Positions 36,092-45,232 of a stretch of DNA of 64,000 nucleotides are shown here, in pieces. Numbering within the stretch: position 1 is the stretch's first letter; the number at the start of each line of letters is the position of its first letter. Source of the DNA: Roseateles amylovorans (lineage in GTDB: Bacteria > Pseudomonadota > Gammaproteobacteria > Burkholderiales > Burkholderiaceae_C); the NCBI RefSeq assembly GCF_025398155.2, contig NZ_CP104562.2, positions 992,001-1,056,000 of the forward strand, read 5' to 3'. The translations under genes were made by a program, and so were the position numbers. The notes under the pieces were generated by a model that was not told where the DNA came from, searched no databases, and saw nothing but the letters and a program-made list of their open reading frames with translations.

Positions 36092-37357
36092 TCAACCCTT
36101 CACGCACACGACCTGCTTGAGGGTGTGCACCACCTCCACCAGATCGCGCTGGGCGTGCATGACCGCGTCGATGTCCTTGTAGGCCATCGGGATCTCGTCG
36201 ATCACCTCGGCATCCTTGCGGCATTCGACGCCCTCGGTGGCGGCGCGTTGATCGGCGACGGTGAAGCGACGCTTGGCCTCATTGCGACTCATGGTGCGGC
36301 CGGCGCCGTGCGAGCAGCTTTCGAAGCTCTCCGGATTGCCCTTGCCGCGCACGATGTAGCTGCGGGCGCCCATGCTGCCGGGGATGATCCCCATCTGGCC
36401 TTTCTTCGCATTCACGGCGCCCTTGCGGGTCACGAACACGTCTTCGCCGAAGTGGGTTTCCTTCTGCACATAGTTGTGGTGGCAGTTCACCGCCTCGATG
36501 TGGCTCTCGAAGGGCTTGGCGATCACCGACCTGGCCGCCGCGATGACGCGACGCATCATGGCCTCGCGGTTCAGGGCGGCGTACTTCTGCGCCCAGCCCA
36601 CCGCGCGGACATAGTCACCGAAGTAGCGCGCGCCCTCTTCGAAGTAGGCCAGGTCGATGTCCGGCAGATTGGCCTGGTTGCGCATCGCATCCTGCTTGGC
36701 CAGGTCGATGAACATCGAGCCGATCGCATTGCCCACGCCGCGCGATCCCGAGTGCAGCATGAACCAGACGACGCCGGTCTCATCCAGGCAGACCTCGATG
36801 AAGTGATTGCCGGTGCCCAGCGTCCCCAGGTGCTTGCGGTTGTTGGTGTTCTTCAGCTTGGGATAGTCGCGGCAGAGCTCGTCGAATGCTGGCGCGAGCT
36901 GGGCCCAGGACTGGTCCACATCCTCGGGCACATCGTTCCAGGCGCCCACATCGCGACCGCGGGGCGTGCGGCCGTGCGGCACCGCGCGTTCGATCGCGCT
37001 GCGCAGGCCGCTGAGGTTGTCCGGCAGGTCGTTGGCCGTCAGCGTCGTCTTGCAGGCCATCATGCCGCAGCCGATGTCCACACCCACGGCGGCCGGGATG
37101 ATCGCGTTCAGCGTGGGAATCACCGATCCGATGGTTGCGCCGATGCCCAAGTGCACATCGGGCATGGCCGCCACGTGCTTGAAGACGATCGGCAGGCGGG
37201 AGGCGTTGGCCAGTTGGCGACGGGCCTCCGCCTCCACGGGCACGCCCTGGGTCCACATCTTGACGGGCACGCCGCCGGGGACTTGTTCCTGGTTGTAGGA
37301 GGTGGGGGACATGTCGTTCGGGGTGTTCATCTCGGACATATTGTTCTCGTTGTTCAT
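36092..37357 (-). CDS. rtcB: RNA-splicing ligase RtcB
   Basis: The 421-residue protein aligns by eye with E. coli RtcB along its whole length: VKMWTQGVPVEAEA, MPDVHLGIGATIGSVIPT, VGVDIGCGM with the metal-binding Cys, TGNHFIEVC, HSGSRGVGN and the catalytic His in SCSHGAGRTMSR. It joins 2',3'-cyclic phosphate or 3'-phosphate ends to 5'-OH ends with GTP and Mn2+ (EC 6.5.1.8). Several starts are possible (37357, 37339, 37330); none has a strong ribosome site, and the family homology begins near residue 20. It is the first gene of a sigma-54-controlled rtcBA unit. Confidence 0.95.
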   Translation of the reverse strand: MNNENNMSEMNTPNDMSPTSYNQEQVPGGVPVKMWTQGVPVEAEARRQLANASRLPIVFKHVAAMPDVHLGIGATIGSVIPTLNAIIPAAVGVDIGCGMMACKTTLTANDLPDNLSGLRSAIERAVPHGRTPRGRDVGAWNDVPEDVDQSWAQLAPAFDELCRDYPKLKNTNNRKHLGTLGTGNHFIEVCLDETGVVWFMLHSGSRGVGNAIGSMFIDLAKQDAMRNQANLPDIDLAYFEEGARYFGDYVRAVGWAQKYAALNREAMMRRVIAAARSVIAKPFESHIEAVNCHHNYVQKETHFGEDVFVTRKGAVNAKKGQMGIIPGSMGARSYIVRGKGNPESFESCSHGAGRTMSRNEAKRRFTVADQRAATEGVECRKDAEVIDEIPMAYKDIDAVMHAQRDLVEVVHTLKQVVCVKG

Positions 37358-37404
37358 GATGCGCTGTGTTCGATGAAAGAGTCGATGGCTCGATGCCTCC
37401 TTCA

Positions 37405-37421
37405 TTGCAATGCCTGTGCCA
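37405..37421 (-). promoter_or_regulatory. Sigma-54 promoter of rtcBA
   Basis: Read on the minus strand, TGGCAC-AGGCA-TTGCAA gives perfect GG (-24) and GC (-12) elements at the right spacing. It is 48 bp upstream of the rtcB ATG at 37357 and faces rtcB. Transcription should start near 37394. Confidence 0.85.
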
Positions 37422-37492
37422 GGTCTTGCCTGCCGCGTCGAGGCCCGCTTCCAAGTCGTTGATGCGATGGATGTTTTCATGCTTCTGCGGAA

Positions 37493-37513
37493 TTGCAAAA
37501 GCATGGTTGCAAC
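37493..37513. promoter_or_regulatory. Candidate RtcR upstream activator site
   Basis: TTGCAA (37493-37498) and GTTGCAAC (37506-37513), both self-complementary, lie 72-110 bp upstream of the sigma-54 promoter, the usual distance for an enhancer-binding protein. Confidence 0.4.
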
Positions 37514-37655
37514 ATCTCGCAGATCGATAGAGATAGCGCGACGGCTAATCCTGTAGAAAAATGGATACGGAGGTGCGGAGGCCTGGACAGCGCCCCCCAC
37601 GAACGGCGCGACGGCGACGGTGCGACGGCGCAGGACTTGAACACAAGGTCGAGAG

Positions 37656-39290
37656 ATGGCGAAGAAGAATGTGGTGATCGGCTTCCTGGGCACCCAGCTG
37701 GACGGCGGGAAGGGCGCCGGCCGGTGGGAGAAATGGCGGCCGACCGTGTCGCTGGTTCAGCATCACGATGCGGTGGTGGACCGGCTGGAGCTGATGTTCA
37801 CCGCGCGCCACCTGGAGCTGGCGCGGCTGGTGCAGCGCGACATTGCGCAGGTCTCACCCGAGACCGAGGTGCGGCTGGTGGAGCTGCAGATCGATGATCC
37901 GTGGGACTTCGGCGAGGTCTACACCACGTTGTACGACTGGTCGCAGACCTATCCATTCGACCCCGCCCGTGAGGACTACCGCGCCCACATCACCACCGGC
38001 ACCCACGTCGCCCAGATCTGCATGTTCCTGATGATCGAGGCGCGGTTCATCCCCGGGGTGCTGCTGCAGACCTCGCCGCCCCGGCGCCAGACGGCCGGCG
38101 ACCCCGGCACGATGACGCTGATCGACCTGGACCTGTCGCGCTACGACCCGATCGCGCGCCGCTTCCAGGCGGCGCAGCAGGATGCGGTGGCCTTCCTCAA
38201 GCGCGGCATCGCCACCCGCAACCGGCGGTTCAATGCGCTGATCGAGGAAGTGGAGCGGGTCGCGGTGCGGTCACGCGCGCCGATGCTGCTGGCGGGGCCG
38301 ACCGGTGCGGGGAAGTCGTTCCTGGCGCGTCGGATGTATGAACTCAAGCAGTCGCGGCACCAATTGGACGGGCTGTTTGTCGACGTCAATTGCGCCACGC
38401 TGCGCGGTGACGGCGCGGCGTCCACCTTGTTCGGCCACAAGAAGGGCGCGTTCACCGGCGCTGCGGCGGATCGACCCGGCCTGCTGCGCACCGCGCACAA
38501 GGGGCTGCTGTTCCTCGATGAGATCGGCGAACTGGGCCTGGATGAACAGGCCATGCTGCTGAAGGCGATCGAGGAGAAGCGCTTCCTTCCGGTGGGCGCG
38601 GACCGCGAGGTCGAGAGCGACTTCCAGCTGATTGCCGGCACCAACCGGGACCTGCGCGCCGAAGTGGCGGCGGGCCGATTCCGCGACGACCTGTTCGCAC
38701 GGATCAACCTGTGGACCTACAGCCTGCCCGGCCTGCGCGACCGGCCGGAGGACATCGAGCCCAATGTGGAGCATCTGCTCGCCCAGGCCGCGCAGGACAG
38801 TGGTCGCGCGGTGCGCTTCAGCGCCGAGGCCAAGACGCGCTACCTGGCTTTTGCGCAGTCGGCGCGGGCGCCTTGGAGCGGCAACTTCCGCGACCTGAGC
38901 GCGTCCATCACCCGATTGGCGACATTGGCCGAAGGCGGGCGCATCAGCCTGCCGTTGGTGGAGGCCGAGATCGCCCGCCTGGCGTGGTTATGGGATCGCG
39001 GGGATGCCACCTTGCCGACCACGGGCGCGTCATCTCGCGGTCCCGCTGCCGCGCCTGACCTCACCGCCCTGCTGGGCGAGGAGGCTGTCGAGGCAATGGA
39101 TCTGTTCGATCAGCTTCAACTCGCGGCCGTGGTGCGGGTGTGTCGCGGCGCGCGCACGCTGTCCGACGCTGGACGGCAACTGTTCCAGGCCAGCCGGGAA
39201 GCGCGCAGCGTCATCAATGATGCGGACCGACTCCGCAAGTACCTGCTGAAGTTCGGACTGAATTGGGAGCAGGTCATCGCGGAGACCTGA
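37656..39290 (+). CDS. rtcR: Sigma-54-dependent transcriptional activator RtcR
   Basis: The 544-residue activator has an N-terminal CARF-like sensing domain (about 1-185: VVIGFLGTQLDGG, DPWDFGEVYTTLYDW), a sigma-54 AAA+ domain with Walker A GPTGAGKS, the sigma-54-contacting GAFTGA loop and FLDEIGELGLDEQ, and a C-terminal DNA-binding tail. RtcR senses RNA ends or damage through its CARF domain and then turns on rtcBA. It is divergent from rtcB with a sigma-54 promoter between, which is the classical layout. Confidence 0.95.
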   Translation: MAKKNVVIGFLGTQLDGGKGAGRWEKWRPTVSLVQHHDAVVDRLELMFTARHLELARLVQRDIAQVSPETEVRLVELQIDDPWDFGEVYTTLYDWSQTYPFDPAREDYRAHITTGTHVAQICMFLMIEARFIPGVLLQTSPPRRQTAGDPGTMTLIDLDLSRYDPIARRFQAAQQDAVAFLKRGIATRNRRFNALIEEVERVAVRSRAPMLLAGPTGAGKSFLARRMYELKQSRHQLDGLFVDVNCATLRGDGAASTLFGHKKGAFTGAAADRPGLLRTAHKGLLFLDEIGELGLDEQAMLLKAIEEKRFLPVGADREVESDFQLIAGTNRDLRAEVAAGRFRDDLFARINLWTYSLPGLRDRPEDIEPNVEHLLAQAAQDSGRAVRFSAEAKTRYLAFAQSARAPWSGNFRDLSASITRLATLAEGGRISLPLVEAEIARLAWLWDRGDATLPTTGASSRGPAAAPDLTALLGEEAVEAMDLFDQLQLAAVVRVCRGARTLSDAGRQLFQASREARSVINDADRLRKYLLKFGLNWEQVIAET

Positions 39291-39774
39291 ATGCCTGATG
39301 AACACGAGGGTGTGAGGCGGTCCAGTGATGCGCGGGCAGGTTGCGAACAGGCTGAAGGCGGTCGTCAGCGGGGCCGTCTTCAGATCTTTTCGTAAAGAGG
39401 GCGAAGCCGTTTTGACCGCCAATCCATCGCCTGCGTGGCTTCATGCGGCGGTGCATCAATCCGGCCGAGGATCGGCGCAGGGAGGTGCGGCGCTCGGTAA
39501 TGGGTGGCTCATCGGTCGCCGGCGGCCATGCCTGTTCTGTGGCGTGCTGCGATGCAGCATGGGGACTGGGCGAGATTCGATCTAGCGGGTGGTCCGTCAA
39601 CGCCGACGGTGTGGGTCGGGTTTTCACGCACGGTGCCTCATTGAAGGTGTACAAGCGCAGCTCTGACCCGGCGCATGCGCACGTTCCGGGCGCTCCCAGC
39701 ACGCGCCGCCAGTCGGCTGCATCCATCAGACGATGGACGCCAGGATCCACGTTGCACGTGAGGCACGTTCATCC
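39291..39774. other. Intergenic region after rtcR
   Basis: 484 bp with no gene I can support. A + strand frame at 39325-39585 is open but has no ribosome site and an unlikely composition. A short A/T-rich patch lies near 39380-39400. Confidence 0.4.
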
Positions 39775-39996
39775 ATGCAGACCCTTCATCACCACCTCGG
39801 CCGGACCTACCTGCTGGCCTGTTTCGGCGAAGGTCCCTTCCTGGGCCGTTTCATCGTCAAGGGCGAGGAAGACGGCCACCACGCCGTCACCGCCTGGCAT
39901 GAGCTGGCCGACGAATGGCCCTCCGCCGAGGCGGCGCTGCAGCATGCGGGCACGGTGGCCCGGCAGTACATCGCCACCTTTGCGCAACAGGCCTGA
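39775..39996 (+). CDS. Small unrecognised protein
   Basis: The 73-residue cytoplasmic product (opening MQTLHHHLGRTYLLACFGEG) has a strand-helix pattern with a helix near EAALQHAGTVARQYI. Codon use fits the neighbours. The ATG at 39775 or the one at 39733 could be the start. No family or partner recognised. Confidence 0.5.
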   Translation: MQTLHHHLGRTYLLACFGEGPFLGRFIVKGEEDGHHAVTAWHELADEWPSAEAALQHAGTVARQYIATFAQQA

Positions 39997-40064
39997 GCAC
40001 GGCAGTCCGCCATCCATTCGTAGCGTCTCGACATCCGCTTGCCCGGACGACGGCGCGCCCAAGA

Positions 40065-40427
40065 AGAGGCCCCCGGGCCGACAAGTCCAGCGGAGCAAGG
40101 AGATCCGGCTCTGCCGGGCTCCCTGCTCGTCCTTTGGGGTCGACGTCACTCGGTAGGGGGGGGGCTACTTCAGGTCGTCTTGGCCCGACGCATTCATGCA
40201 GAGGCCCAAAGGGCCGACAGGTCCAGCGGAGCAAGGAGATCCGGCTTTGCCGGGCTCGCTGCTCGTCCCCTGGGGACGCCCGGCGTCAGCCGGTAGGAGG
40301 GCTGCCCCACCCGACACGTTGATGGAGAGGCCCAAAGGGCCGACAGGTCCAGCGGAGCAAGGAGATCCGGCTTTGCCGGGCTCCCTGCTCGCCCCCTGGG
40401 GGGCCGGCGTTAGCCGGTAGGGGGGGG
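40065..40427 (+). repeat. Three direct copies of a ~100-bp intergenic repeat
   Basis: Near-identical copies begin at 40065, 40200 and 40326 (spacing 135 and 126 bp). Each contains GGCCGACA(A/G)GTCCAGCGGA, AAGGAGATCCGGCT, a TGCCGGGCTC(C/G)CTGCTCG part and a CGGTAGG G-rich end with internal inverted repeats (AGGCCCAAAGGGCCG; CCGGCGTTAGCCGG). The third copy ends at the stop of the hydrolase gene. Similar elements are, to my knowledge, scattered between genes in related Burkholderiales. Confidence 0.85.
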
Positions 40428-40429
40428 TC

Positions 40430-41392
40430 TTACCGAATGAATTTCAGGAGGTCGGCGTTGACGCGGTCCTTGTGGGTGTCGGTCAGGCCGTGCGGCGCGC
40501 CCTCATAGACGATCAGCGTCGACCCCTTGACCAGCTTGGCCGAGGCCCGGCCGGCGTTGTCGATCGGCACGATCTGGTCGTCATCGCCGTGGATGACCAG
40601 GGTCGGCACATTGAACTTCTTCAGGTCGTCCGTGAAGTCGGTTTCCGAGAACGCCTTGATCGAGTCATAGGTGTTCTTGTGGCCACCTTGCATGCCCTGG
40701 AACCACCAGTTGTCGATCAGGCCCTGAGACACCTTCGCGCCCGGCCGGTTGAAGCCGTAGAACGGACCGGTCGGAATGTCCTTGTACAGCTGGGCCCGGT
40801 TGGCCAGTTGCGCCGCACGGATGCCGTCGAAGACGTCCTTGGGCACGCCGTTGGGGTTCTTGTCCGACTTCACCATGATCGGCGGCACGGCCGAGATCAG
40901 CACCGCCTTGGCCACGCGGCTGGTGCCGTGGCGACCGATGTAGCGCGCCACTTCACCGCCGCCGGTCGAGAAGCCCACCAGCACCGCATTCTTCAGGTCC
41001 AGCGTCTCGATGACGGTGGCCAGGTCGTCGGCATAGTGGTCCATGTCGTTGCCGTCCCACGGCTGGCTGGAGCGGCCATGACCGCGGCGGTCATGGGCAA
41101 TCACGCGATAGCCGTGGTCCGCCAGGAAGATCATCTGCGCTTCCCAGCTGTCGGAATTCAGCGGCCAGCCGTGGCTGAAGACGACGGGCTGACCGTTGCG
41201 CGGGCCCCAGTCCTTGTAATAGAGCTGCACGCCTTCACGGGTGGTGATGTAGCTGCCCGACGGTTGAGCGGCGGCGACCTTCGCCGGTGCGGTGGCCGGG
41301 GCTGCAAAGGCCGGCGTGGCGGCGGCGCCGGCTACAGCGATGGCCAGGGTAGAGAGGGCCAGGAATTGCTTGGAAAGACGAAGGGCGTTCAT
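40430..41392 (-). CDS. Secreted alpha/beta hydrolase, non-haem chloroperoxidase type
   Basis: The 320-residue protein has a signal peptide ending near TPAFA-APA. The mature part is an alpha/beta hydrolase: HGWPLNSDSWEAQ oxyanion region, nucleophile Ser in VGFSTGGGEVARY, Asp in HGDDDQIVPI and His in EGAPHGLTD. It matches non-haem chloroperoxidase/esterase enzymes, which hydrolyse esters and with peroxide act as perhydrolases. An OhrR-like redox regulator lies 190 bp upstream on the same strand, suggesting peroxide-linked control. The export signal is less common for this group. Confidence 0.88.
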   Translation of the reverse strand: MNALRLSKQFLALSTLAIAVAGAAATPAFAAPATAPAKVAAAQPSGSYITTREGVQLYYKDWGPRNGQPVVFSHGWPLNSDSWEAQMIFLADHGYRVIAHDRRGHGRSSQPWDGNDMDHYADDLATVIETLDLKNAVLVGFSTGGGEVARYIGRHGTSRVAKAVLISAVPPIMVKSDKNPNGVPKDVFDGIRAAQLANRAQLYKDIPTGPFYGFNRPGAKVSQGLIDNWWFQGMQGGHKNTYDSIKAFSETDFTDDLKKFNVPTLVIHGDDDQIVPIDNAGRASAKLVKGSTLIVYEGAPHGLTDTHKDRVNADLLKFIR

Positions 41393-41582
41393 GGTGGTGC
41401 TCCGGTCAGTGAGGGATGAAAAGACAGGTGGTGTTGTGCTTGCTAATAGATCGTGTGCGAAGTAAATATCAGGGGAACGAGGAACGACGACATCGCAGCA
41501 TGGTGAACTCGTGGACTTGAGAAAGTGAAGGCGCGACGAGGCGCAGGGGAACCGGGCGTGGCCGTGGCCGCGTGTCAGGCGG

Positions 41583-42104
41583 TCAGGCGCTGCTGCGGGA
41601 CATTCGTCCCCGCAGCCTGAGCAGGCGGTCGCGGAGGTCGAGGATCTCATCGAGCGGGCTGTCGGCCGCCTTGGCAATGCACTGCGGGAGGTGGGCGGTG
41701 CGTTGCTGGAGGGCGCGGCCTTCGTCGGTCAGGGTGATCAGCACCTGGCGTTCATCCTTTGCGGACCGGGTGCGGGCCACGAAGCCGGCGGCTTCCAGGC
41801 GCTTGAGCAGCGGGGTCAGGGTGGGGGAGTCCAGGAAGACACGCTCGCCGACTTCACCCACGGTCAGGCCGTCCCGCTCCCAGAGCACCAGCATCACCAG
41901 GTACTGGGGATAGGTCAGATTCAGGTCCTTCAACAAATCGCGGTAGACCTTGTTGAAGCCCAGCATGGTCGAATAGAGCGCAAAGCAAAGCTGCTGATCC
42001 AGTTCGAGCGGCACGCTGGCCGATGCGGACGGCGTGGCATCCAGTGCGGATGACTTGCTGCGGACCGTGGTGGCCTTGCCGGTGGAGGAGGTGTTGCGTG
42101 CCAT
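41583..42104 (-). CDS. MarR-family regulator, OhrR type
   Basis: The 173-residue winged-helix protein matches OhrR: LDQQLCFALYS with the peroxide-sensing Cys40, LTYPQYLVMLVLWERDGLTV, and the recognition helix SPTLTPLLKRLEAAG. A long Ser/Thr-rich N-terminus of about 32 residues precedes the domain. OhrR represses a peroxidase gene until its Cys is oxidised by an organic hydroperoxide. No ohr gene is adjacent; the secreted hydrolase downstream is the likely target. Confidence 0.88.
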   Translation of the reverse strand: MARNTSSTGKATTVRSKSSALDATPSASASVPLELDQQLCFALYSTMLGFNKVYRDLLKDLNLTYPQYLVMLVLWERDGLTVGEVGERVFLDSPTLTPLLKRLEAAGFVARTRSAKDERQVLITLTDEGRALQQRTAHLPQCIAKAADSPLDEILDLRDRLLRLRGRMSRSSA

Positions 42105-42125
42105 GGGTTGAACTTTAACTCGCAC

Positions 42126-42138
42126 GCAAATCAATTGC
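42126..42138. promoter_or_regulatory. Candidate operator upstream of the OhrR-like gene
   Basis: GCAAATCAATTGC is an imperfect AT-rich inverted repeat 22 bp upstream of the ATG, the type of site bound by MarR/OhrR dimers. Confidence 0.4.
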
Positions 42139-42162
42139 AAGCGAATTTATTGCCGCGTCATC

Positions 42163-42549
42163 TCATTGCCCCAGCGAGTCGGTCCGGCGTGCGGTGGACC
42201 CGCTGCCGTGGCCCTGGCCTTGCGGACGTCCGAATTCCCGGGTTTCGATCGCATGGCAGGCCGCTTCGGTGGCGTAACTCAGGGCCTCGTTCTCGGTGGC
42301 CCAGGTGGCATCCAGCGACGGATGCAGGCTGTCGTCGTCCCCGCTGATCGGTAGGTCCGTCAGTCGGAAGTGGGCGCGCCAATCGGTGTCGCCCACCGGA
42401 ATCGCCTCGACGACGTAAGTCACGCCCCGGTAGTGGCCCTCGCGGGTGATCGGTCGAAGGGTGTTGGTGGCCGAAGAAGACGCGGCAGAGGCGCGCGCCC
42501 GGTCGTCGGGCTGATCGGACGGGGTCTCGGGAAAGATCTCGGTGGCCAT
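42163..42549 (-). CDS. Unrecognised 128-residue protein
   Basis: A Ser/Ala-rich N-terminus precedes a compact domain (GHYRGVTYVVEAIPVGDTDW, AHFRLTDLP, NEALSYATEAACHAIE) with a strand-helix pattern. No family recognised. It starts at ATG 42549 with GGAGAACC upstream and ends 58 bp before the OhrR-like start region. It is divergent from the GGDEF gene. Confidence 0.55.
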   Translation of the reverse strand: MATEIFPETPSDQPDDRARASAASSSATNTLRPITREGHYRGVTYVVEAIPVGDTDWRAHFRLTDLPISGDDDSLHPSLDATWATENEALSYATEAACHAIETREFGRPQGQGHGSGSTARRTDSLGQ

Positions 42550-42709
42550 GGGGTTCTCCGGCGCCGGGTGGATGGCGCATGGCGCCGCAGCGGCAAAAGC
42601 CGGTCCCGCGCGGATGACTGGTCGTTGGACGGCGCCGGGCGGAGGGATCGGCCTGTCCGACTTGTGACAATATGGCGAACAGACCCCACAACCGACACCG
42701 ACCTCGATC

Positions 42710-43864
42710 TTGGATGCCCTGCTCGCCCAGCTTTCTTCCTCCGTTCCTGCGGCGCGGAATCTCGACCAACTCACCCGCCCGCTGCTGGAGATGCTGGGCA
42801 CGGTGACCGGCCTGGAGTCGACCTACTTCACCACCATCGATCTGGCCAACGGGTCGCAGACGGTCCAGATCGCCCGCAATGTCGGCCACCTGCAGATCCC
42901 CGAAGGCCGCACCGTGCCCTGGGAGGACACGCTGTGCAAGCGCGCGCTCGACAGCGGATGTCTGGCCACCAACGAGGTCGCCACCCGCTGGTCGGATTCC
43001 GTCGCCGCCCGCGAGCTCGGCATCCAGACCTATGTCAGCTCGCCGATCCGCAGCGAGGATGGCGAACTGCTCGGCACGCTGTGCGCCGCAAGCGCGCGGC
43101 GCGAAACCATCCCACCGGAAGCGGAACACCTGCTGCGGCTCTTCTCGACCTTGGTCAGCCAGTTCATCCAGCGCGAGCGCCTGATGGCGGACCTGCGCAC
43201 TGCCAATGAACGGCTCACCACCTATGCGCTGACCGATGCGCTGACCGGCCTGCCGAATCGGCGCGCGCTGTTCGACGACCTGCAGCGCTTGCTCAATCGC
43301 GCCGTGCGAGACGGCACCAGCGTGCTGGTGGGCTGCATCGATCTCGATGGCTTCAAGGCCATCAACGACCGCTATGGCCATCAGGTGGGCGACCGCTTCC
43401 TGCAAGCCGTGGCCCAGCGACTCTCACTGGAACTGCGCGGCTCGGACCTGCTGGCCCGCATGGGCGGCGACGAGTTCGTGGTGGTCGGCCCCGGCGCCGA
43501 CATGACCGATGCCCCGGCACCCAACGGCCCGCAGATCGACCGGGGCGAGCCCCAACTGGCCGCACGCACGTTGCAGCAGCGCGCGACCCTGGCCACCGTT
43601 GGCCGCTTCGAGCTGGGTGAGCAGGTGCTGCATTACGCCGGCGCCAGCGTCGGCGTGGTCGCCCTCAATCCGGTCGGCCTGAGCGCTGAAGAAGCCCTGC
43701 AATTGGCGGACGCGCGCATGTATGAGGTCAAGCGCGGTCGTCATCAGCAGGCGCAGAGCGGACAGAGCGGAGAGAGCGACCAGAGCGGACAGAGGGTGCA
43801 CCCAGCGCCGTCGGCCCCGAAGGTCGAGGCCATCGTCCCCGGCACCACCGCGCCGCACGCCTGA
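42710..43864 (+). CDS. GAF-GGDEF diguanylate cyclase
   Basis: The 384-residue protein has a GAF domain (about 10-160), then a GGDEF domain (about 170-345) with the intact active site GGDEF (252-256) and an I-site RGSD five residues before it. It should make c-di-GMP from two GTP and be inhibited by product. There is no membrane segment. The start is a TTG at 42710; no ATG is in frame nearby and the GAF domain needs these residues. A 9-bp tandem repeat (43754-43798) encodes a QSG/ESD repeat in the disordered tail. Confidence 0.88.
   Translation: MDALLAQLSSSVPAARNLDQLTRPLLEMLGTVTGLESTYFTTIDLANGSQTVQIARNVGHLQIPEGRTVPWEDTLCKRALDSGCLATNEVATRWSDSVAARELGIQTYVSSPIRSEDGELLGTLCAASARRETIPPEAEHLLRLFSTLVSQFIQRERLMADLRTANERLTTYALTDALTGLPNRRALFDDLQRLLNRAVRDGTSVLVGCIDLDGFKAINDRYGHQVGDRFLQAVAQRLSLELRGSDLLARMGGDEFVVVGPGADMTDAPAPNGPQIDRGEPQLAARTLQQRATLATVGRFELGEQVLHYAGASVGVVALNPVGLSAEEALQLADARMYEVKRGRHQQAQSGQSGESDQSGQRVHPAPSAPKVEAIVPGTTAPHA
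43754..43798 (+). repeat. 9-bp tandem repeat in the GGDEF tail
   Basis: Five units (CAGAGCGGA and variants) run in tandem and encode QSG-QSG-ESD-QSG-QRV. They lie after the cyclase domain. Confidence 0.8.
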
Positions 43865-43896
43865 TCCCCGGCGTTGCGTCCCGTCCTTCGGTGGCC

Positions 43897-45000
43897 TCAG
43901 GCCCGGCGCGTGAGCCGCGGTTCGTGGATCGGGCAGCGATTGAATGACCCGCGGAACTGACGCGAGGCCTCCAGCACCACCCGGCGCGCCCGATTGACCG
44001 CACCCAGCGGCCGATGGGCCGCCAGCGCATGCCAGGGGTCGAAGGCGAGCTCGTCTTCCTCCACCTGGCTGCGCCCCTGCAGCCAGCTCTGCTGCTGCGG
44101 GATCCGCAGCGAGGCCACGGCCACCCACGGGCTCAGTTCCTCCGGCCAGCGCACCGACGCATCCTCCACCGGCATCCGGTCCCGGTCGGTACACAGCTGC
44201 GCACGAAGCTCCCATTCGGCGGGCTCGCCGTTGTGGGCGAAGAAGGCGGACACCGCATGCCGGAGCAGATCGTCGTCATCCCCCTGCAGCCGCTGGTCGG
44301 TGAGCGCCGTCAACGACGGCGACACCGGCGCGATCGAGAACTTGGCGATGTACGGCCCGTAGAGGAACGGCGTCTGCGAGAAGTAGGTCTCGCCCAGCGG
44401 ATGGGCCTGCGGTTCCCCGCCCAGCGCCTTGAGCTGCGCGCTCTCGCCGCCCACGGCCTCGATCATGGCCTCCGCCCCCTGCAGCACGCTGGACAGCAGT
44501 TCCTTGGCGTGGGGCGCCTTTTCGGTGGTGGCAGCGAGCAGCTTCACATCCTTGAGGAAGTCCTTGGGTCCGGCGCGCGAAAACGCCGGGCCGTTGACCA
44601 TCAGGAAGTCCTGCGTGTCGTGGTCCCAGGACTCCTGCACCCGTTCGCCGGGCACCCGCATCAGCTTCAGGGCCAGCGCGCGCGGGGTGGACACCTGGTC
44701 CGAGAGCTGCTCCGCGGGCGGCGAGGACAGCCGCATCAGCGCGTCGTATCGACCCGGCTGGGCAAACAGGCCCTGGGCATAGGGCGGGGGCAGGTCGTCC
44801 AGGACAGTGAGCGTGCCGCGCAGCAAGCCGTGGCCCTTGGCATGTACCGCGCGAAAGGCGTGGCCCTCGGTGTCGGCCACGGTGTGGGCCATGTCGAGGA
44901 AGACCTCGACCAGTTCCCGGATGGTCTCGATCTCGCCGGGTTCGGTCTGCTCCATGTCGGGCTGGAATGGCACCGGCTGAAGGTCGGGCGAAAGGCTCAT
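43897..45000 (-). CDS. Catalase-fold haem protein (catalase-related family)
   Basis: The 367-residue protein resembles the short, monofunctional-catalase-like family: HAKGHGLLRGTL contains the expected catalytic His, followed by YDALMRLSS and STPRALALKLMRVPGE. It is shorter than classical catalases (about 480 residues) and lacks the NADPH part. It may act as a peroxidase or lipid-hydroperoxide enzyme; catalase activity cannot be assumed. ATG at 45000 has GAAAGG upstream. No operon partner. Confidence 0.75.
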   Translation of the reverse strand: MSLSPDLQPVPFQPDMEQTEPGEIETIRELVEVFLDMAHTVADTEGHAFRAVHAKGHGLLRGTLTVLDDLPPPYAQGLFAQPGRYDALMRLSSPPAEQLSDQVSTPRALALKLMRVPGERVQESWDHDTQDFLMVNGPAFSRAGPKDFLKDVKLLAATTEKAPHAKELLSSVLQGAEAMIEAVGGESAQLKALGGEPQAHPLGETYFSQTPFLYGPYIAKFSIAPVSPSLTALTDQRLQGDDDDLLRHAVSAFFAHNGEPAEWELRAQLCTDRDRMPVEDASVRWPEELSPWVAVASLRIPQQQSWLQGRSQVEEDELAFDPWHALAAHRPLGAVNRARRVVLEASRQFRGSFNRCPIHEPRLTRRA

Positions 45001-45232
45001 GCGCTGGCTCCTCGGGGCGTCGCTGTTCTGCTCCCAATCGGCAATGCACATGCCCAGGCCAGATCGCTCGCCTGACCCTGTGTGCGCTGGCGAGCGCTGA
45101 GGGGGACGACCGCTGTCCCCGATGCCTACGGGGTTTGCGCACGGATGGCCCGCTGCGGCGGGCGCGGCGGGCCACAGGCCGGCGTGGGACGCCGCCGTCC
45201 GCCCGCGGCCTCAGCGCGGCATCAATGCGGTC

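Noticed and set aside
39325..39585. 86-codon + strand gene after rtcR
   Set aside because: No ribosome site, unlikely composition and no protein-like pattern.
40065..40427. CRISPR array
   Set aside because: Only three units of ~100 bp, with variable spacing, internal inverted repeats and no cas genes.
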